Assembly (NCBI GenBank): GCA_036405135.1
Contig: DASWYF010000040.1
Span: 62,001 to 126,000 of the forward strand
DNA length: 64,000 bases
Source: Verrucomicrobiia bacterium
Lineage (GTDB): Bacteria; Verrucomicrobiota; Verrucomicrobiia; Limisphaerales; JAEYXS01
Direction: 5' to 3'
Under the pieces are notes generated by a model that searched no databases, was not told the DNA's origin, and worked only from the letters and a program-made list of their open reading frames with translations. The stretch's first letter is position 1; every line of letters starts with the position of its first letter. Below, in pieces: positions 56,410 through 64,000 of this stretch. The position numbers and the translations under genes are program-made.

Positions 56410-57510
56410 TTATGCGCTCTTGGTGTCCACGGCGTCTCTTAAGCCATCGCCAAGGAAGTTAAAAGCCAGAACGGTGATAAATATCGCTCCGCCAGGAGCC
56501 AACAGCCAAGGGTATTCTCTCAAATACTCGGTGTTTTGCGCAGCGCTGAGCATATTTCCCCAGCTCGCCTCGGGTTCCTGGATACCCACCGTGAGGTAGC
56601 TCAACACCACTTCACCTAAAATATAGTAAGGGATGCTCAAGGTGGCACCGACAATCAGATATGAGAAAGTGCCCGGGATGATGTGCTTCATCACGATCTG
56701 CAAATCTGTCTGCCCCAAAGCCCGAGCTGCCAGCACATACTGCCGCTCACGCAAGGACAAGGCCATGCCACGGATGACCCGAGCCGTCCCAGCCCACCCC
56801 ACAAAGCTCAAGATCACCACGATGAGCAGATACATCTGTACGGAACTGAGGCTGGAGGGGAACGTCGCGCGCAATGCCAGAATCAAATACAATCCGGGAA
56901 TAGACATGATAAGCTCGCAAAAGCGCATGATCACAGCGTCCGGCTTGCCGCTGTAATACCCTGATACCGCTCCGATGAACACTCCTATGCCGTAGGAAAG
57001 CAAAATCCCGATCAGACCTATTGATAGTGAAATCTGCGCCCCGTAAAGCATCCGTGAAAAAATATCGCGCCCATACTGGTCCGTACCCAGCAGGTAAACC
57101 GGGTATGCATCATCGCCAGTGCCGAACAGATGGGTGGTGGATGGGATTAATCCGAGAAACTTGTATTTCTCTCCCTGCACAAAGAGCTGTATCGGCTTCC
57201 GGTCTTCACGAATGGCCTCGTATTTGAACGTTCCCGGTTCTGCGAGATGATACTTGGCCATAACCGGTCGGATGCCATCCAAGGAAACCATCGTCGGAGG
57301 ATGGAAGAACCGCTCACGATCCTGCCGTTCATAACCATACGGTGCGATGAAGCCCGCAAAAGCCGCCATCGTATATAGGATGATCAGGATCACCCCGCCC
57401 AGCATCGCAAGTTTCCGTTGCTTCAGCCGACGCCACATGATCTGCCACGGTGACAGATTCACGACATCGTCTGTCACGGCAGATTTGGGATTGATTGCAG
57501 GAGTGGCCAT
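56410..57510 (-). CDS. oppC: Oligopeptide/dipeptide ABC transporter permease (OppC type)
   Basis: From ATG 57510, which follows the oppB stop as TAAAATG, the permease has 366 residues; an upstream ATG at 57561 lies inside oppB and is rejected. One N-terminal helix (VILIILYTMAAFAGFIAPYG) precedes an insertion of about 100 extracytoplasmic residues, larger than in most OppC proteins (EPGTFKYEAIREDRKPIQLF). The ABC-permease core begins at LGTDQYGRDIFSRMLYGAQISLSIG; the EAA loop reads YVLAARALGQTDLQIVMKHIIP. The large insertion is typical of the AppC/DppC-like subgroup in Gram-negative bacteria. Confidence 0.91.
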   Translation of the reverse strand: MATPAINPKSAVTDDVVNLSPWQIMWRRLKQRKLAMLGGVILIILYTMAAFAGFIAPYGYERQDRERFFHPPTMVSLDGIRPVMAKYHLAEPGTFKYEAIREDRKPIQLFVQGEKYKFLGLIPSTTHLFGTGDDAYPVYLLGTDQYGRDIFSRMLYGAQISLSIGLIGILLSYGIGVFIGAVSGYYSGKPDAVIMRFCELIMSIPGLYLILALRATFPSSLSSVQMYLLIVVILSFVGWAGTARVIRGMALSLRERQYVLAARALGQTDLQIVMKHIIPGTFSYLIVGATLSIPYYILGEVVLSYLTVGIQEPEASWGNMLSAAQNTEYLREYPWLLAPGGAIFITVLAFNFLGDGLRDAVDTKSA

Positions 57511-57511
57511 T

Positions 57512-58477
57512 TTATTTGATCCGGATGCGGGGGTCACTCCACGCCAGCAACAGATCGGCAATGAAATTGCCGATCACCAGCAGACCGGTGGCCATGATCA
57601 CCGTGGCGACCACCAGTTCAAAATCTTTGGCCAAGATGGCCTCGACCGTGAGACGCCCCAACCCCGGCCATGACATCACGTTCTCCACGATGAAGGCCCC
57701 GCTCAACAATCCGGCCAGTGAATAGCCGAAGATGGTCAGGAGCGGATTGATGGCGTTCCGTAGTGCATGCTTATACACCACCCAGCCCTCGCTCAACCCC
57801 TTGGCCCTGGCCGTCGTCACAAATTCAGCCCGCAAGGTGTCCAAAAGATTCGAGCGCATCTGCCGCATGATTCCCGCCAGTGAACTCGCTGCCAGCACGA
57901 TGGTAGGCAGGACCAGATGGTGCATGCGGTTCCAAAATTTCTCAGCCGGCGTCATCAGGTCATACAAGGCGCTCTGCGCTCCACCAACCGGGAACCATCC
58001 CGTGCCCGCCGCCAGCATCAGCGCCAGCAAAGCCAACAAAACTTCTGGTACAGACAACCCGACAAACGCCACAAACGATGTAGACCGGTCTGCTATTGAA
58101 TCCTTTTTCACAGCCGCCCAGATCCCCATCGGTATGGCCACGATCCACGCCAATACCAGAGCCAAGAAAGAGAGGATGAAAGTATTCCAAAGCCGTGATC
58201 CGATCAGGTCTTTCGCATCCATCTTGTATGCGAGAGAATAACCCAGATCCCCTTTGAAAGCATTGATGAGCCAATACCCGTACGCTACGTAAAACGGCTT
58301 GTCCAGATGCCGCTTGGCTTCCATCTCCTTGATTTGCTCAGGCGATATTTGGGGGTTTTGCCTAAGTTGATCGTAGAAGTTACCCGGAGCCGCCCACATG
58401 AGCATGAACGTCAAAAAGGAAACGCCTATCAGCAAGGGGATCAGATGCAGGATGCGTTTCGCTATATACTGCCACAT
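57512..58477 (-). CDS. oppB: Oligopeptide/dipeptide ABC transporter permease (OppB type)
   Basis: A 321-residue permease with about six helices: IAKRILHLIPLLIGVSFLTFMLMW at the N-terminus is the OppB/DppB mark, followed by SYGYAIL-like core helices. Recognisable pieces are NTFILSFLALVLAWIVAIPMGIWAA and the EAA loop FVTTARAKGLSEGWVVYKHALRNAINPLLT. It is the first gene of the leftward oppBCDF operon. No oligopeptide-binding protein gene is visible before it: a 198-base gap and then the divergent mqnD gene follow. Confidence 0.92.
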   Translation of the reverse strand: MWQYIAKRILHLIPLLIGVSFLTFMLMWAAPGNFYDQLRQNPQISPEQIKEMEAKRHLDKPFYVAYGYWLINAFKGDLGYSLAYKMDAKDLIGSRLWNTFILSFLALVLAWIVAIPMGIWAAVKKDSIADRSTSFVAFVGLSVPEVLLALLALMLAAGTGWFPVGGAQSALYDLMTPAEKFWNRMHHLVLPTIVLAASSLAGIMRQMRSNLLDTLRAEFVTTARAKGLSEGWVVYKHALRNAINPLLTIFGYSLAGLLSGAFIVENVMSWPGLGRLTVEAILAKDFELVVATVIMATGLLVIGNFIADLLLAWSDPRIRIK

Positions 58478-58675
58478 GGTGTCTATTCGCTTTCGTCAGC
58501 GTGACAAACTTCACCCGCCATTGGCGAGTGAAAATGTCTGATGCCAAGTCCTTTATACCACATTTTCCGCCCCGCTGCATCTTTCATTCTTATCCATTTC
58601 ATTACCCCGAGAATGCACTCTTTGCCGACTTTTGATTCGACAACTGCCCAACCTGTTCAAGAATCTATCCACTTT

Positions 58676-59527
58676 ATGGAAAAACGCAGTTTGACGCTGG
58701 GCCATTCGCCCGACCCGGATGATGCTTTCATGTTCTACGCCTTGGCGAAGGACCTGATCGACAGCCACGGCTTTCAGTTTGAGCATATCTTGCAGGACAT
58801 CCAGACCCTGAACGAACGCGCCACCCGTGGTGAGCTGGACATCTCCGCCATCAGCATCCACGCCTATGCCTATGTGTGTGATCAATATGCCCTGCTGCCC
58901 AGTGGCGCCAGCATGGGTGATGGCTATGGCCCCATGCTCGTGGCCAAGAAGCACTACACGCGTGATGAAATTGCCAAGCTGAAGATCGCCGTCCCCGGCA
59001 CCATGACCAGCGCGTTCCTCGCGTTGCAATTGTGGATGGGCAAACCCGGCAAGGATTTCAATTACATCGTCGTGCCGTTCGACCAGATCTTCCAAACCGT
59101 GCGCTCGGGCCAGGCCGATGTGGGCCTCATCATCCATGAAGGCCAGTTGACCTATGCGAATGAGGGATTGGTCGTGTGCGAAGACCTCGGTGTCTGGTGG
59201 GGCAAGGAAAACGATGGTCTGCCCCTGCCCCTCGGCGGCAATGTGATCCATAAGCGCTTCGCCCCTGAAGTGCGCTCCACAATCTCAAACATTCTGACGC
59301 AGAGCATCCAATACAGCCTCGATCATCGCCCGGAAGCCGTCCAGCACGCGCTCCAATACGCTCGTGATATGGGCACGGACCTGGCCGATAAATTCGTGGG
59401 CATGTACGTGAATCATTGGACGATCGACTACGGTGACAAAGGCCGCGAATCCATCCGCCGCTTCCTCACCCGCGCACACAAGATGGGGCTCATACCGAAA
59501 GCGCCGGAATTGGAATTTGTGAAGTGA
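58676..59527 (+). CDS. mqnD: 1,4-dihydroxy-6-naphthoate synthase, futalosine menaquinone pathway
   Basis: I take ATG 58676, giving 283 residues; ATG 58613 and 58541 would add an unlikely tail. The family is a periplasmic-binding-protein fold used as an enzyme: MqnD converts cyclic dehypoxanthine futalosine into 1,4-dihydroxy-6-naphthoate. LTLGHSPDPDDAFMFYALA near the start corresponds to the SPCPNDT motif; ISIHAYAYVCDQYALLPSGASMGDGYGP follows in the middle; ADVGLIIHEGQLTY near 150 holds the family histidine. MqnA is related, but the start motif and length fit MqnD better. Other menaquinone genes are not here. It ends before a shared terminator. Confidence 0.85.
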   Translation: MEKRSLTLGHSPDPDDAFMFYALAKDLIDSHGFQFEHILQDIQTLNERATRGELDISAISIHAYAYVCDQYALLPSGASMGDGYGPMLVAKKHYTRDEIAKLKIAVPGTMTSAFLALQLWMGKPGKDFNYIVVPFDQIFQTVRSGQADVGLIIHEGQLTYANEGLVVCEDLGVWWGKENDGLPLPLGGNVIHKRFAPEVRSTISNILTQSIQYSLDHRPEAVQHALQYARDMGTDLADKFVGMYVNHWTIDYGDKGRESIRRFLTRAHKMGLIPKAPELEFVK

Positions 59528-59609
59528 CCGCGACAGGAGCGCGGCTTTTAAGCCGCTTCAATTTTCAAACGCCTGACGTGTTTGATTTATTTTAGGGCGT
59601 AAAAATTAA

Positions 59610-59641
59610 AAACCCCGCATTGGTCACCCAATGCGGGGTTT
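59610..59641. terminator. Bidirectional terminator between mqnD and the esterase gene
   Basis: AAACCCCGCATTGG-TCAC-CCAATGCGGGGTTT is a perfect 14-pair stem. Leftward transcripts then read TTAATTTTTAC, a good U-tract for the esterase gene ending at 59658; rightward transcripts read CTCGTTTTC. Confidence 0.88.
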
Positions 59642-59657
59642 CTCGTTTTCAGAAAAC

Positions 59658-60593
59658 TTATTTCGCCGCATCCCGCCACAACCACCGCATGGTGTCCGGG
59701 AAGATGCTCCCACCATGCTTGCCGTTGTGGCCGCCATCGCCGAACTCGAACTTGTAATCCCAGCCCGCATACTTCAATGCCGCTGCCATGTCCTGATTCG
59801 CCAGCGGCCAATTGCCGTGCATGTTGTCGAGATCGTTGGAGCCATCCTGCAAGAACACACGGATCTTGCGACGCCCCTCCAGCAATGCCGCCGTGGATGG
59901 CAGATAATAATTCTTCGCATTCTCCGGCTTAGTCTTGCGGATCAGCGCTGGATACACATATCCGCCACGGATATTCGTGAAGCTGCCGATGTGGCTCACC
60001 ACCTTGCCGAACACATGCGGCTTCTCCCACGCCACGGTGAAAGCACAGATCGCACCTGAACTGTTTCCACAGATGGCGCGATCCGCCGGGTTCTTGCTGA
60101 TGTTATATTTCTTCTCCAATCCCGGCAGCATCTCTTCCACCAAGAACTTCGCATACAAATCAAACACGGAATCATACTCGTAACTGCGATTTGAGCGCGC
60201 CTGCTGTCCTTTTTCCGCTGCCGGATAACTGCCCGGATTGATGAACAGCGCGATCGTCACCGGCATCTCCTTGGCCGCGATCAGATTATCAAACACCACC
60301 GGCACACGGTAAGACCCGTTCGCGCTCACCATGCCGCCGCCATCCTGAAACACCATCAGGCTCGCGGGCTTCGCGGCATCATACTGTGCTGGCACATAGA
60401 TCCAGTAATCGCGCGTCGTTCCGGGGAAAGTCTTGCTCTCGCTGAGCGTGAACTTCTCTATTTTCCCCTGCGGCACACCTTGTTTCACTTGGGAATCCGG
60501 CCCCAACTTATAATCATCCGCAGCTTGAACACTGCTCACGGCCAACGAACACAACAATGCGGCCAAAACACGATTCTTACGGAGAAATTGCAT
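59658..60593 (-). CDS. Secreted esterase (enterochelin-esterase-like alpha/beta hydrolase)
   Basis: A 311-residue hydrolase with a signal peptide ([18 protein letters not shown]). The fold resembles the putative-esterase (Fes/IroE) family: WIYVPAQYD near 63, the serine nucleophile in [11 protein letters not shown] near 175, the aspartate in [12 protein letters not shown] near 248 and the histidine in [11 protein letters not shown] near 288. Paralogous to the N-terminal part of the fusion at 62391 (shared [35 protein letters not shown]). Substrates are likely acylated or phenolic-esterified sugars, by analogy only. Ends at the shared terminator. Confidence 0.9.
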   Translation of the reverse strand: MQFLRKNRVLAALLCSLAVSSVQAADDYKLGPDSQVKQGVPQGKIEKFTLSESKTFPGTTRDYWIYVPAQYDAAKPASLMVFQDGGGMVSANGSYRVPVVFDNLIAAKEMPVTIALFINPGSYPAAEKGQQARSNRSYEYDSVFDLYAKFLVEEMLPGLEKKYNISKNPADRAICGNSSGAICAFTVAWEKPHVFGKVVSHIGSFTNIRGGYVYPALIRKTKPENAKNYYLPSTAALLEGRRKIRVFLQDGSNDLDNMHGNWPLANQDMAAALKYAGWDYKFEFGDGGHNGKHGGSIFPDTMRWLWRDAAK

Positions 60594-60752
60594 ACCCGAG
60601 ATACTGCGCGAGAACTCCCTACTGTCAATGCTCGGCGAAATGAAGGAACCGTCAATGAGCCTCTATAGACCAATAAATATTTTCAAGATACTGTCCTGAA
60701 ACAGCCAGGCCGTTCGTCGTGATAATGAAAGACAACAACATCACAAAAAAAT

Positions 60753-61214
60753 ATGACCGCCAACCAAACCAATACCGTCCGCCTCCACCGAGTCCTCCGC
60801 GCCACGCCCGAGCGGGTTTACCGCGCGTTTCTGGACGCCGATGCGAAAGCCAAGTGGCTGCCCCCTAACGGATTCACAGGCAAAGTTCATCACTCCGAGG
60901 CAAAAGTCGGTGGAACCTACAAGATGTCCTTCACCAATTTCACAACCGGCAGCAGCCATTCCTTCGGCGGGACCTATGTGGAACTGAAACCTCATGAACT
61001 TATCCGTTATACCGACCGTTTCGATGATCCGAATCTACCCGGTGAGATGCATGTGACCGTTACCTTGAAAGAGGTCTTTTGCGGTACAGAACTGAATGTC
61101 ACCCAGGAAGGAATTCCTGCCGTGATTCCCGCCGAGGCGTGCTACATGGGTTGGCAGGAATCACTGATTCTCCTGGCCAAACTGGTGGAGGTCGAAATCC
61201 CCGACCAGCCGTAA
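60753..61214 (+). CDS. SRPBCC/AHSA1 family protein
   Basis: The 153 residues form one START-like (Bet v1/AHSA1) domain with a hydrophobic ligand pocket. LHRVLRATPERVYRAFLDADAKAKWLPP (residues about 11-38), MHVTVTLKEVFCGTELNVTQEG and MGWQESLILLAKLVE at the end are typical. Such domains in bacteria bind lipids, flavonoids or polyketides or act as stress-response co-chaperones. No regulator of the ArsR type, which often accompanies them, is adjacent. It stands alone between two leftward genes. Confidence 0.9.
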   Translation: MTANQTNTVRLHRVLRATPERVYRAFLDADAKAKWLPPNGFTGKVHHSEAKVGGTYKMSFTNFTTGSSHSFGGTYVELKPHELIRYTDRFDDPNLPGEMHVTVTLKEVFCGTELNVTQEGIPAVIPAEACYMGWQESLILLAKLVEVEIPDQP

Positions 61215-61225
61215 ACGCTTCACCC

Positions 61226-62380
61226 TCAGATTTTAATCTTCCTCACCACCTGCTGGTTCGCCTCCCAGTAGGTTTTCTTCAGCTTGATCGTCGGATCATC
61301 CGCTGAAGGCTGCACGCGATCGTCCTCATCCGTCGCGCGTGACACCAGCGTGTGTTCGCCTTCCGCCGCTCCTTTCCAATCATAGCTCCAGAACGTCCAC
61401 GAATACTTGGACTTGTTCGTCTTGTCCAAGGTCACCTTGCGCCACTCGCCATCGTCCAGCTTGAGCTCAACTGATTTGATCGGCGTCCCATCGCTCCATG
61501 CCGCTCCCTGCACACGCAATGTGCCATCCTTCAGCTTCAACACTCGTGCCACGATGCTCTTCACATTCATGAAGCTCACCGACGTCTCTCGATACAGCAC
61601 ATCGCCATCCGGCTGCTCCTCGCCGCGAATGGTCACATACTCGCGCGCCATGTACTTGCTCATGAAGCGCCGGTCCTGCACTTCGATACGCGCCAGCCAC
61701 TTCACCCACGCGATGCCATACCAACCCGGCACGATGAGCCGTAGCGGGAATCCATGCTCCTTCGGCAACGGCTTCCCATTCATCTCCCAGCACAGCATGA
61801 TCTTGTCCTGCATCGCATCGGTCAGCGACAGGCTGCGAGAGAAACGCATATCGAACTCCGCCTCGCGCACCTTCTCCTTCTTCTCATCATGCCCGATAAA
61901 GACGACCTCGATACCGCGCTTCTTGACGCCACACTCCTTGAGGATCGGTGCCAGAGGCGTGCCCTTCCATTTCACATTTGCCACTGCGCCCATGAAATTA
62001 TTACTCGCGCCATTGCCGCCGCACTCCAGCGTGGCCATGATCTCCTTCTGCGGCCGTTTCTTCAGGTCGGCCAACGTGAGAGTCACCGGCTTCTCTACGA
62101 ATCCGCTGATCTCTAACTTCCATTTATCCTCTTCCAGCGCGGGCGTGTTGTAGTGGCTCACCAAATACACGCTCTCATTCGGCGTCGTCCACGTCTTGAG
62201 TTCCTCCCATTGCACCATTGGCCGGTTCGGATTCTTCGGCTGAGGCGTGGTGAATGGCACCAGCACCGCATCTTCCTCAGGTCCTGCAAAGCCAAATACC
62301 GATAACGGCCGCTGTGCAAATGCCAGTGCTGCAAACGCGACACTGCCTTTCAAGACCGATCGACGCGAAATGGTTTTCAT
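61226..62380 (-). CDS. Tat-exported molybdopterin oxidoreductase (sulfite oxidase type)
   Basis: A 384-residue periplasmic oxidoreductase. The N-terminus SRRSVLKGSVAFAALAFA is a twin-arginine signal. The sulfite oxidase molybdenum domain (about 80-255) includes LECGGNGASN near 115, whose cysteine should bind molybdenum, GTPLAPILKECGV and PLRLIVPGWYGIAWVKWL near 212. A Mo-co dimerisation domain (about 265-375; VQGAAWSDGTPIKSVELKLDDGEW) completes the chain. There is no fused heme, so electrons must go to a separate cytochrome. It begins 10 bases after the esterase/SMP-30 fusion gene and is surely in its operon. Sulfite is the default substrate. Confidence 0.92.
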   Translation of the reverse strand: MKTISRRSVLKGSVAFAALAFAQRPLSVFGFAGPEEDAVLVPFTTPQPKNPNRPMVQWEELKTWTTPNESVYLVSHYNTPALEEDKWKLEISGFVEKPVTLTLADLKKRPQKEIMATLECGGNGASNNFMGAVANVKWKGTPLAPILKECGVKKRGIEVVFIGHDEKKEKVREAEFDMRFSRSLSLTDAMQDKIMLCWEMNGKPLPKEHGFPLRLIVPGWYGIAWVKWLARIEVQDRRFMSKYMAREYVTIRGEEQPDGDVLYRETSVSFMNVKSIVARVLKLKDGTLRVQGAAWSDGTPIKSVELKLDDGEWRKVTLDKTNKSKYSWTFWSYDWKGAAEGEHTLVSRATDEDDRVQPSADDPTIKLKKTYWEANQQVVRKIKI

Positions 62381-62390
62381 ATGTGTTAAA

Positions 62391-64000
62391 TCACAACCGT
62401 GGTGCTTTCGGCATGAAAGGCGTCATAAAGTTCGGGGCACCCTTCACATTGATCTTACGCTTATAGATCACCGGTCCGCACGCCGCATAAACCGTATCGA
62501 AATTCTCGCCACCGAAATCCAGATTCGACACGCGGCCATTCGGCGTCGGGATGATGCAATTCACGCGACCCGCCTGATCGCACACTTGCAGGCCCATCGC
62601 CGTGGCCACCCATAGGCGACCATCCTTATCCACCCGCATACCATCGGAGCCCGCGTCCTGGCGGTTATCCGGCTCGTGCAACCAGAAATACTTCTGCTTG
62701 TGCTGCAACGTGCCATCCGCCTTCACCTGATAGCTATAAACCCAGCGCGTCTTCATATCCGAGACATACAGCAACGTCTGATCCGGCGAGAGCGTGATGC
62801 CATTTGCAAAGATCAATCCCGAGTCCACCACACTCTTCGTGCCGTCCGGTTTGATGAGCCACACCTTGCTCGGGCTCACCTTGTCCCAGCTCGATTCCGT
62901 CACGTAGATGTTCCCATTATTGGCCACCGTCAGGTCATTACCGCGAAAACCAGAGGCAACCACTGTCGCCTTCCCATCCGCCGCATACGCCACGATGTTA
63001 CTCGTCGCCATCGCCACCGTGTATAGGCGGCCATCTGGTCCGAAGCGCTGGCCATCTCCCAAGTTATTATCCTCCACGAACGTCACCGCCTTGCCATCCA
63101 CCAGCTTCATCGTCTTCTTCATCCCACCCGTGTTGAAGAACACTTCGCCCTTGGCATTCACCGCCACGCCTTCCGTGCCTTTATAACCTTCCGAAGCGAT
63201 CTGCCACTCCTCGCCTGGAATCAGAATCTCCTTCAACTGCGGTGAGCCCTGGCCCTTCTTCACCGGCTCCGGCCAGCCCTTCCACAAGAAGCGCATGCCA
63301 TCCGGGAAGACTGCTGTGCCGTGCTTTCCGTTGTGACCGCCTTCACCCCAGATGAATGAGTGTTCATAGCCCGCGAACGCGAATGACCGCTGCATCGCCT
63401 GATTCACGATCCACCAATCACCAGCATAGATGTTCAAGTCATTGCTGCCGTCCTGCAAAAACACGCGCAACGGCTTCGGCTCCGATTTACGCACCAGAAT
63501 AGGATACTCATCCGCCCCGCGCAGGCCGACGTAAGTGCCCACTACACTGAACACGCGACTGAACGCATCCGGCCGTTCCCACGCCGCCGTGAAGGCACAC
63601 ACCGCACCGCTGCTCGAACCGCCGATCGCCCGGTCATTGCCGTTCTTCGAGAGCACAATCGCCCGCCCATCCGCCGTCTTCTTCGTCTCCACCTCAGGCA
63701 GCAATTCTTCCAAGATCATCTTCGCGTAATCCCCGCCCAACCCATCATATTCATAACTGCGATTGAACCGGTTCAGTGCGTTCGTGCTCGGCGCTTTTAC
63801 CACACCCGGCGTCGCAAAAACACCGATCGTCACCGGCATCTCCTTCTTGTGAATCAGATTGTCGAACACCGTCGCTGTATTCCATCCCTGCGGACCGTCT
63901 TGGTTCACATAAACACACGCGGGCGTCTTGCCATCATACTGCTTCGGCACATAGATCGTCACCTCTCGCGTCGTGGCCGGAAACACCTTGCTCTTCTCGA
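62391..64000 (-). CDS. Esterase fused to SMP-30/gluconolactonase domain (5' end outside window)
   Basis: The frame is open to the window's right edge: upstream of the apparent GTG at 63986 it continues as EKSKVF into PATTRE, matching its paralog at 59658, so the gene starts beyond 64000. The visible 536 residues have an alpha/beta hydrolase domain (IYVPKQYDG, GGSSSGAVCAF nucleophile, [18 protein letters not shown]) up to about 250 and then an SMP-30/gluconolactonase propeller: EGVAVNAKGEVFFN, NDLTVANNGNIYVTE, ANGITLSPDQTLLYVSD and GSDGMRVDKDGRLWVAT supply the metal-binding Glu, Asn and Asp. The pair would cleave an ester and then a lactone in one chain. Confidence 0.9.
   Translation of the reverse strand, partial: EKSKVFPATTREVTIYVPKQYDGKTPACVYVNQDGPQGWNTATVFDNLIHKKEMPVTIGVFATPGVVKAPSTNALNRFNRSYEYDGLGGDYAKMILEELLPEVETKKTADGRAIVLSKNGNDRAIGGSSSGAVCAFTAAWERPDAFSRVFSVVGTYVGLRGADEYPILVRKSEPKPLRVFLQDGSNDLNIYAGDWWIVNQAMQRSFAFAGYEHSFIWGEGGHNGKHGTAVFPDGMRFLWKGWPEPVKKGQGSPQLKEILIPGEEWQIASEGYKGTEGVAVNAKGEVFFNTGGMKKTMKLVDGKAVTFVEDNNLGDGQRFGPDGRLYTVAMATSNIVAYAADGKATVVASGFRGNDLTVANNGNIYVTESSWDKVSPSKVWLIKPDGTKSVVDSGLIFANGITLSPDQTLLYVSDMKTRWVYSYQVKADGTLQHKQKYFWLHEPDNRQDAGSDGMRVDKDGRLWVATAMGLQVCDQAGRVNCIIPTPNGRVSNLDFGGENFDTVYAACGPVIYKRKINVKGAPNFMTPFMPKAPRL

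Overview
The window looks like a chromosomal segment of a Verrucomicrobia-type bacterium (PVC group), most likely from the Pedosphaera/Limisphaera side. That placement is inferred from gene content, because no rRNA or other phylogenetic marker has been searched. The main pointers are two large secreted sugar-dehydrogenase-like proteins ending in the PVC-type heme c domain, a tandem DUF1080 protein, a pseudopilin of the [22 protein letters not shown] type, a futalosine-pathway menaquinone gene, many secreted hydrolases and Gfo/Idh/MocA-type sugar genes. Few start codons have a good Shine-Dalgarno sequence. The DNA is GC-rich with short AT-rich gaps, and many gaps carry small dispersed palindromic repeats. 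I see no tRNA, rRNA, CRISPR array, phage or insertion sequence.

Layout. Positions 1-8 kb hold a truncated secreted sugar dehydrogenase with a PKD domain, trpA, a GDP-mannose pyrophosphorylase and a 1,121-residue membrane-bound-dehydrogenase/HEAT/heme c protein. At 8-12.6 kb a leftward signalling operon encodes a hybrid histidine kinase, a lone receiver and an unusual receiver-cyclase. At 13-18 kb there is a macro-domain protein, a leftward operon (D-aminoacylase-like amidohydrolase, three-domain RidA protein, DUF1080 protein) and a polyprenol-phosphate mannosyltransferase that could use the GDP-mannose made at 3.3 kb. At 19-26.7 kb lie a TPR/PilT pair, a lipoprotein, an rRNA methyltransferase, an ArsC/Spx-like protein and an overlapping aminotransferase-rsmA-Nudix run. 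At 26.7-31.4 kb are a triheme sugar dehydrogenase, type III pantothenate kinase and an FMN reductase. From 37.2 back to 31.6 kb runs a leftward sugar operon headed by a GntR/UTRA regulator with a 10+3+10 palindrome directly before its start codon. From 37.4 to 46.8 kb come hydrolases, alaS, a nucleotidyltransferase-fold protein, small membrane proteins and an Rrf2 regulator. At 46.9-51.4 kb a DUF485/acetate-permease pair precedes two D-glucarate catabolic enzymes. At 51.4-54.5 kb are uncharacterised membrane proteins and a pseudopilin. At 54.4-58.5 kb is an oligopeptide ABC transporter without a binding protein, followed by mqnD. The end (59.6-64 kb) has two related esterases, one fused to an SMP-30 domain, flanking a Tat-exported molybdopterin oxidoreductase.

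The theme is export of carbohydrate- and peptide-active enzymes and uptake of sugars, sugar acids and peptides, with periplasmic heme or molybdenum redox chemistry. I find no clear-cut new defence or mobile system. The best candidates for something undescribed are: a receiver-cyclase with two histidine-kinase dimerisation modules and altered active-site positions; an exported triple-RidA protein coupled to a D-aminoacylase; an esterase/SMP-30 fusion operon; a phosphatase-fold protein lacking metal-binding histidines; and dispersed hairpin repeats whose arms vary while keeping pairing.
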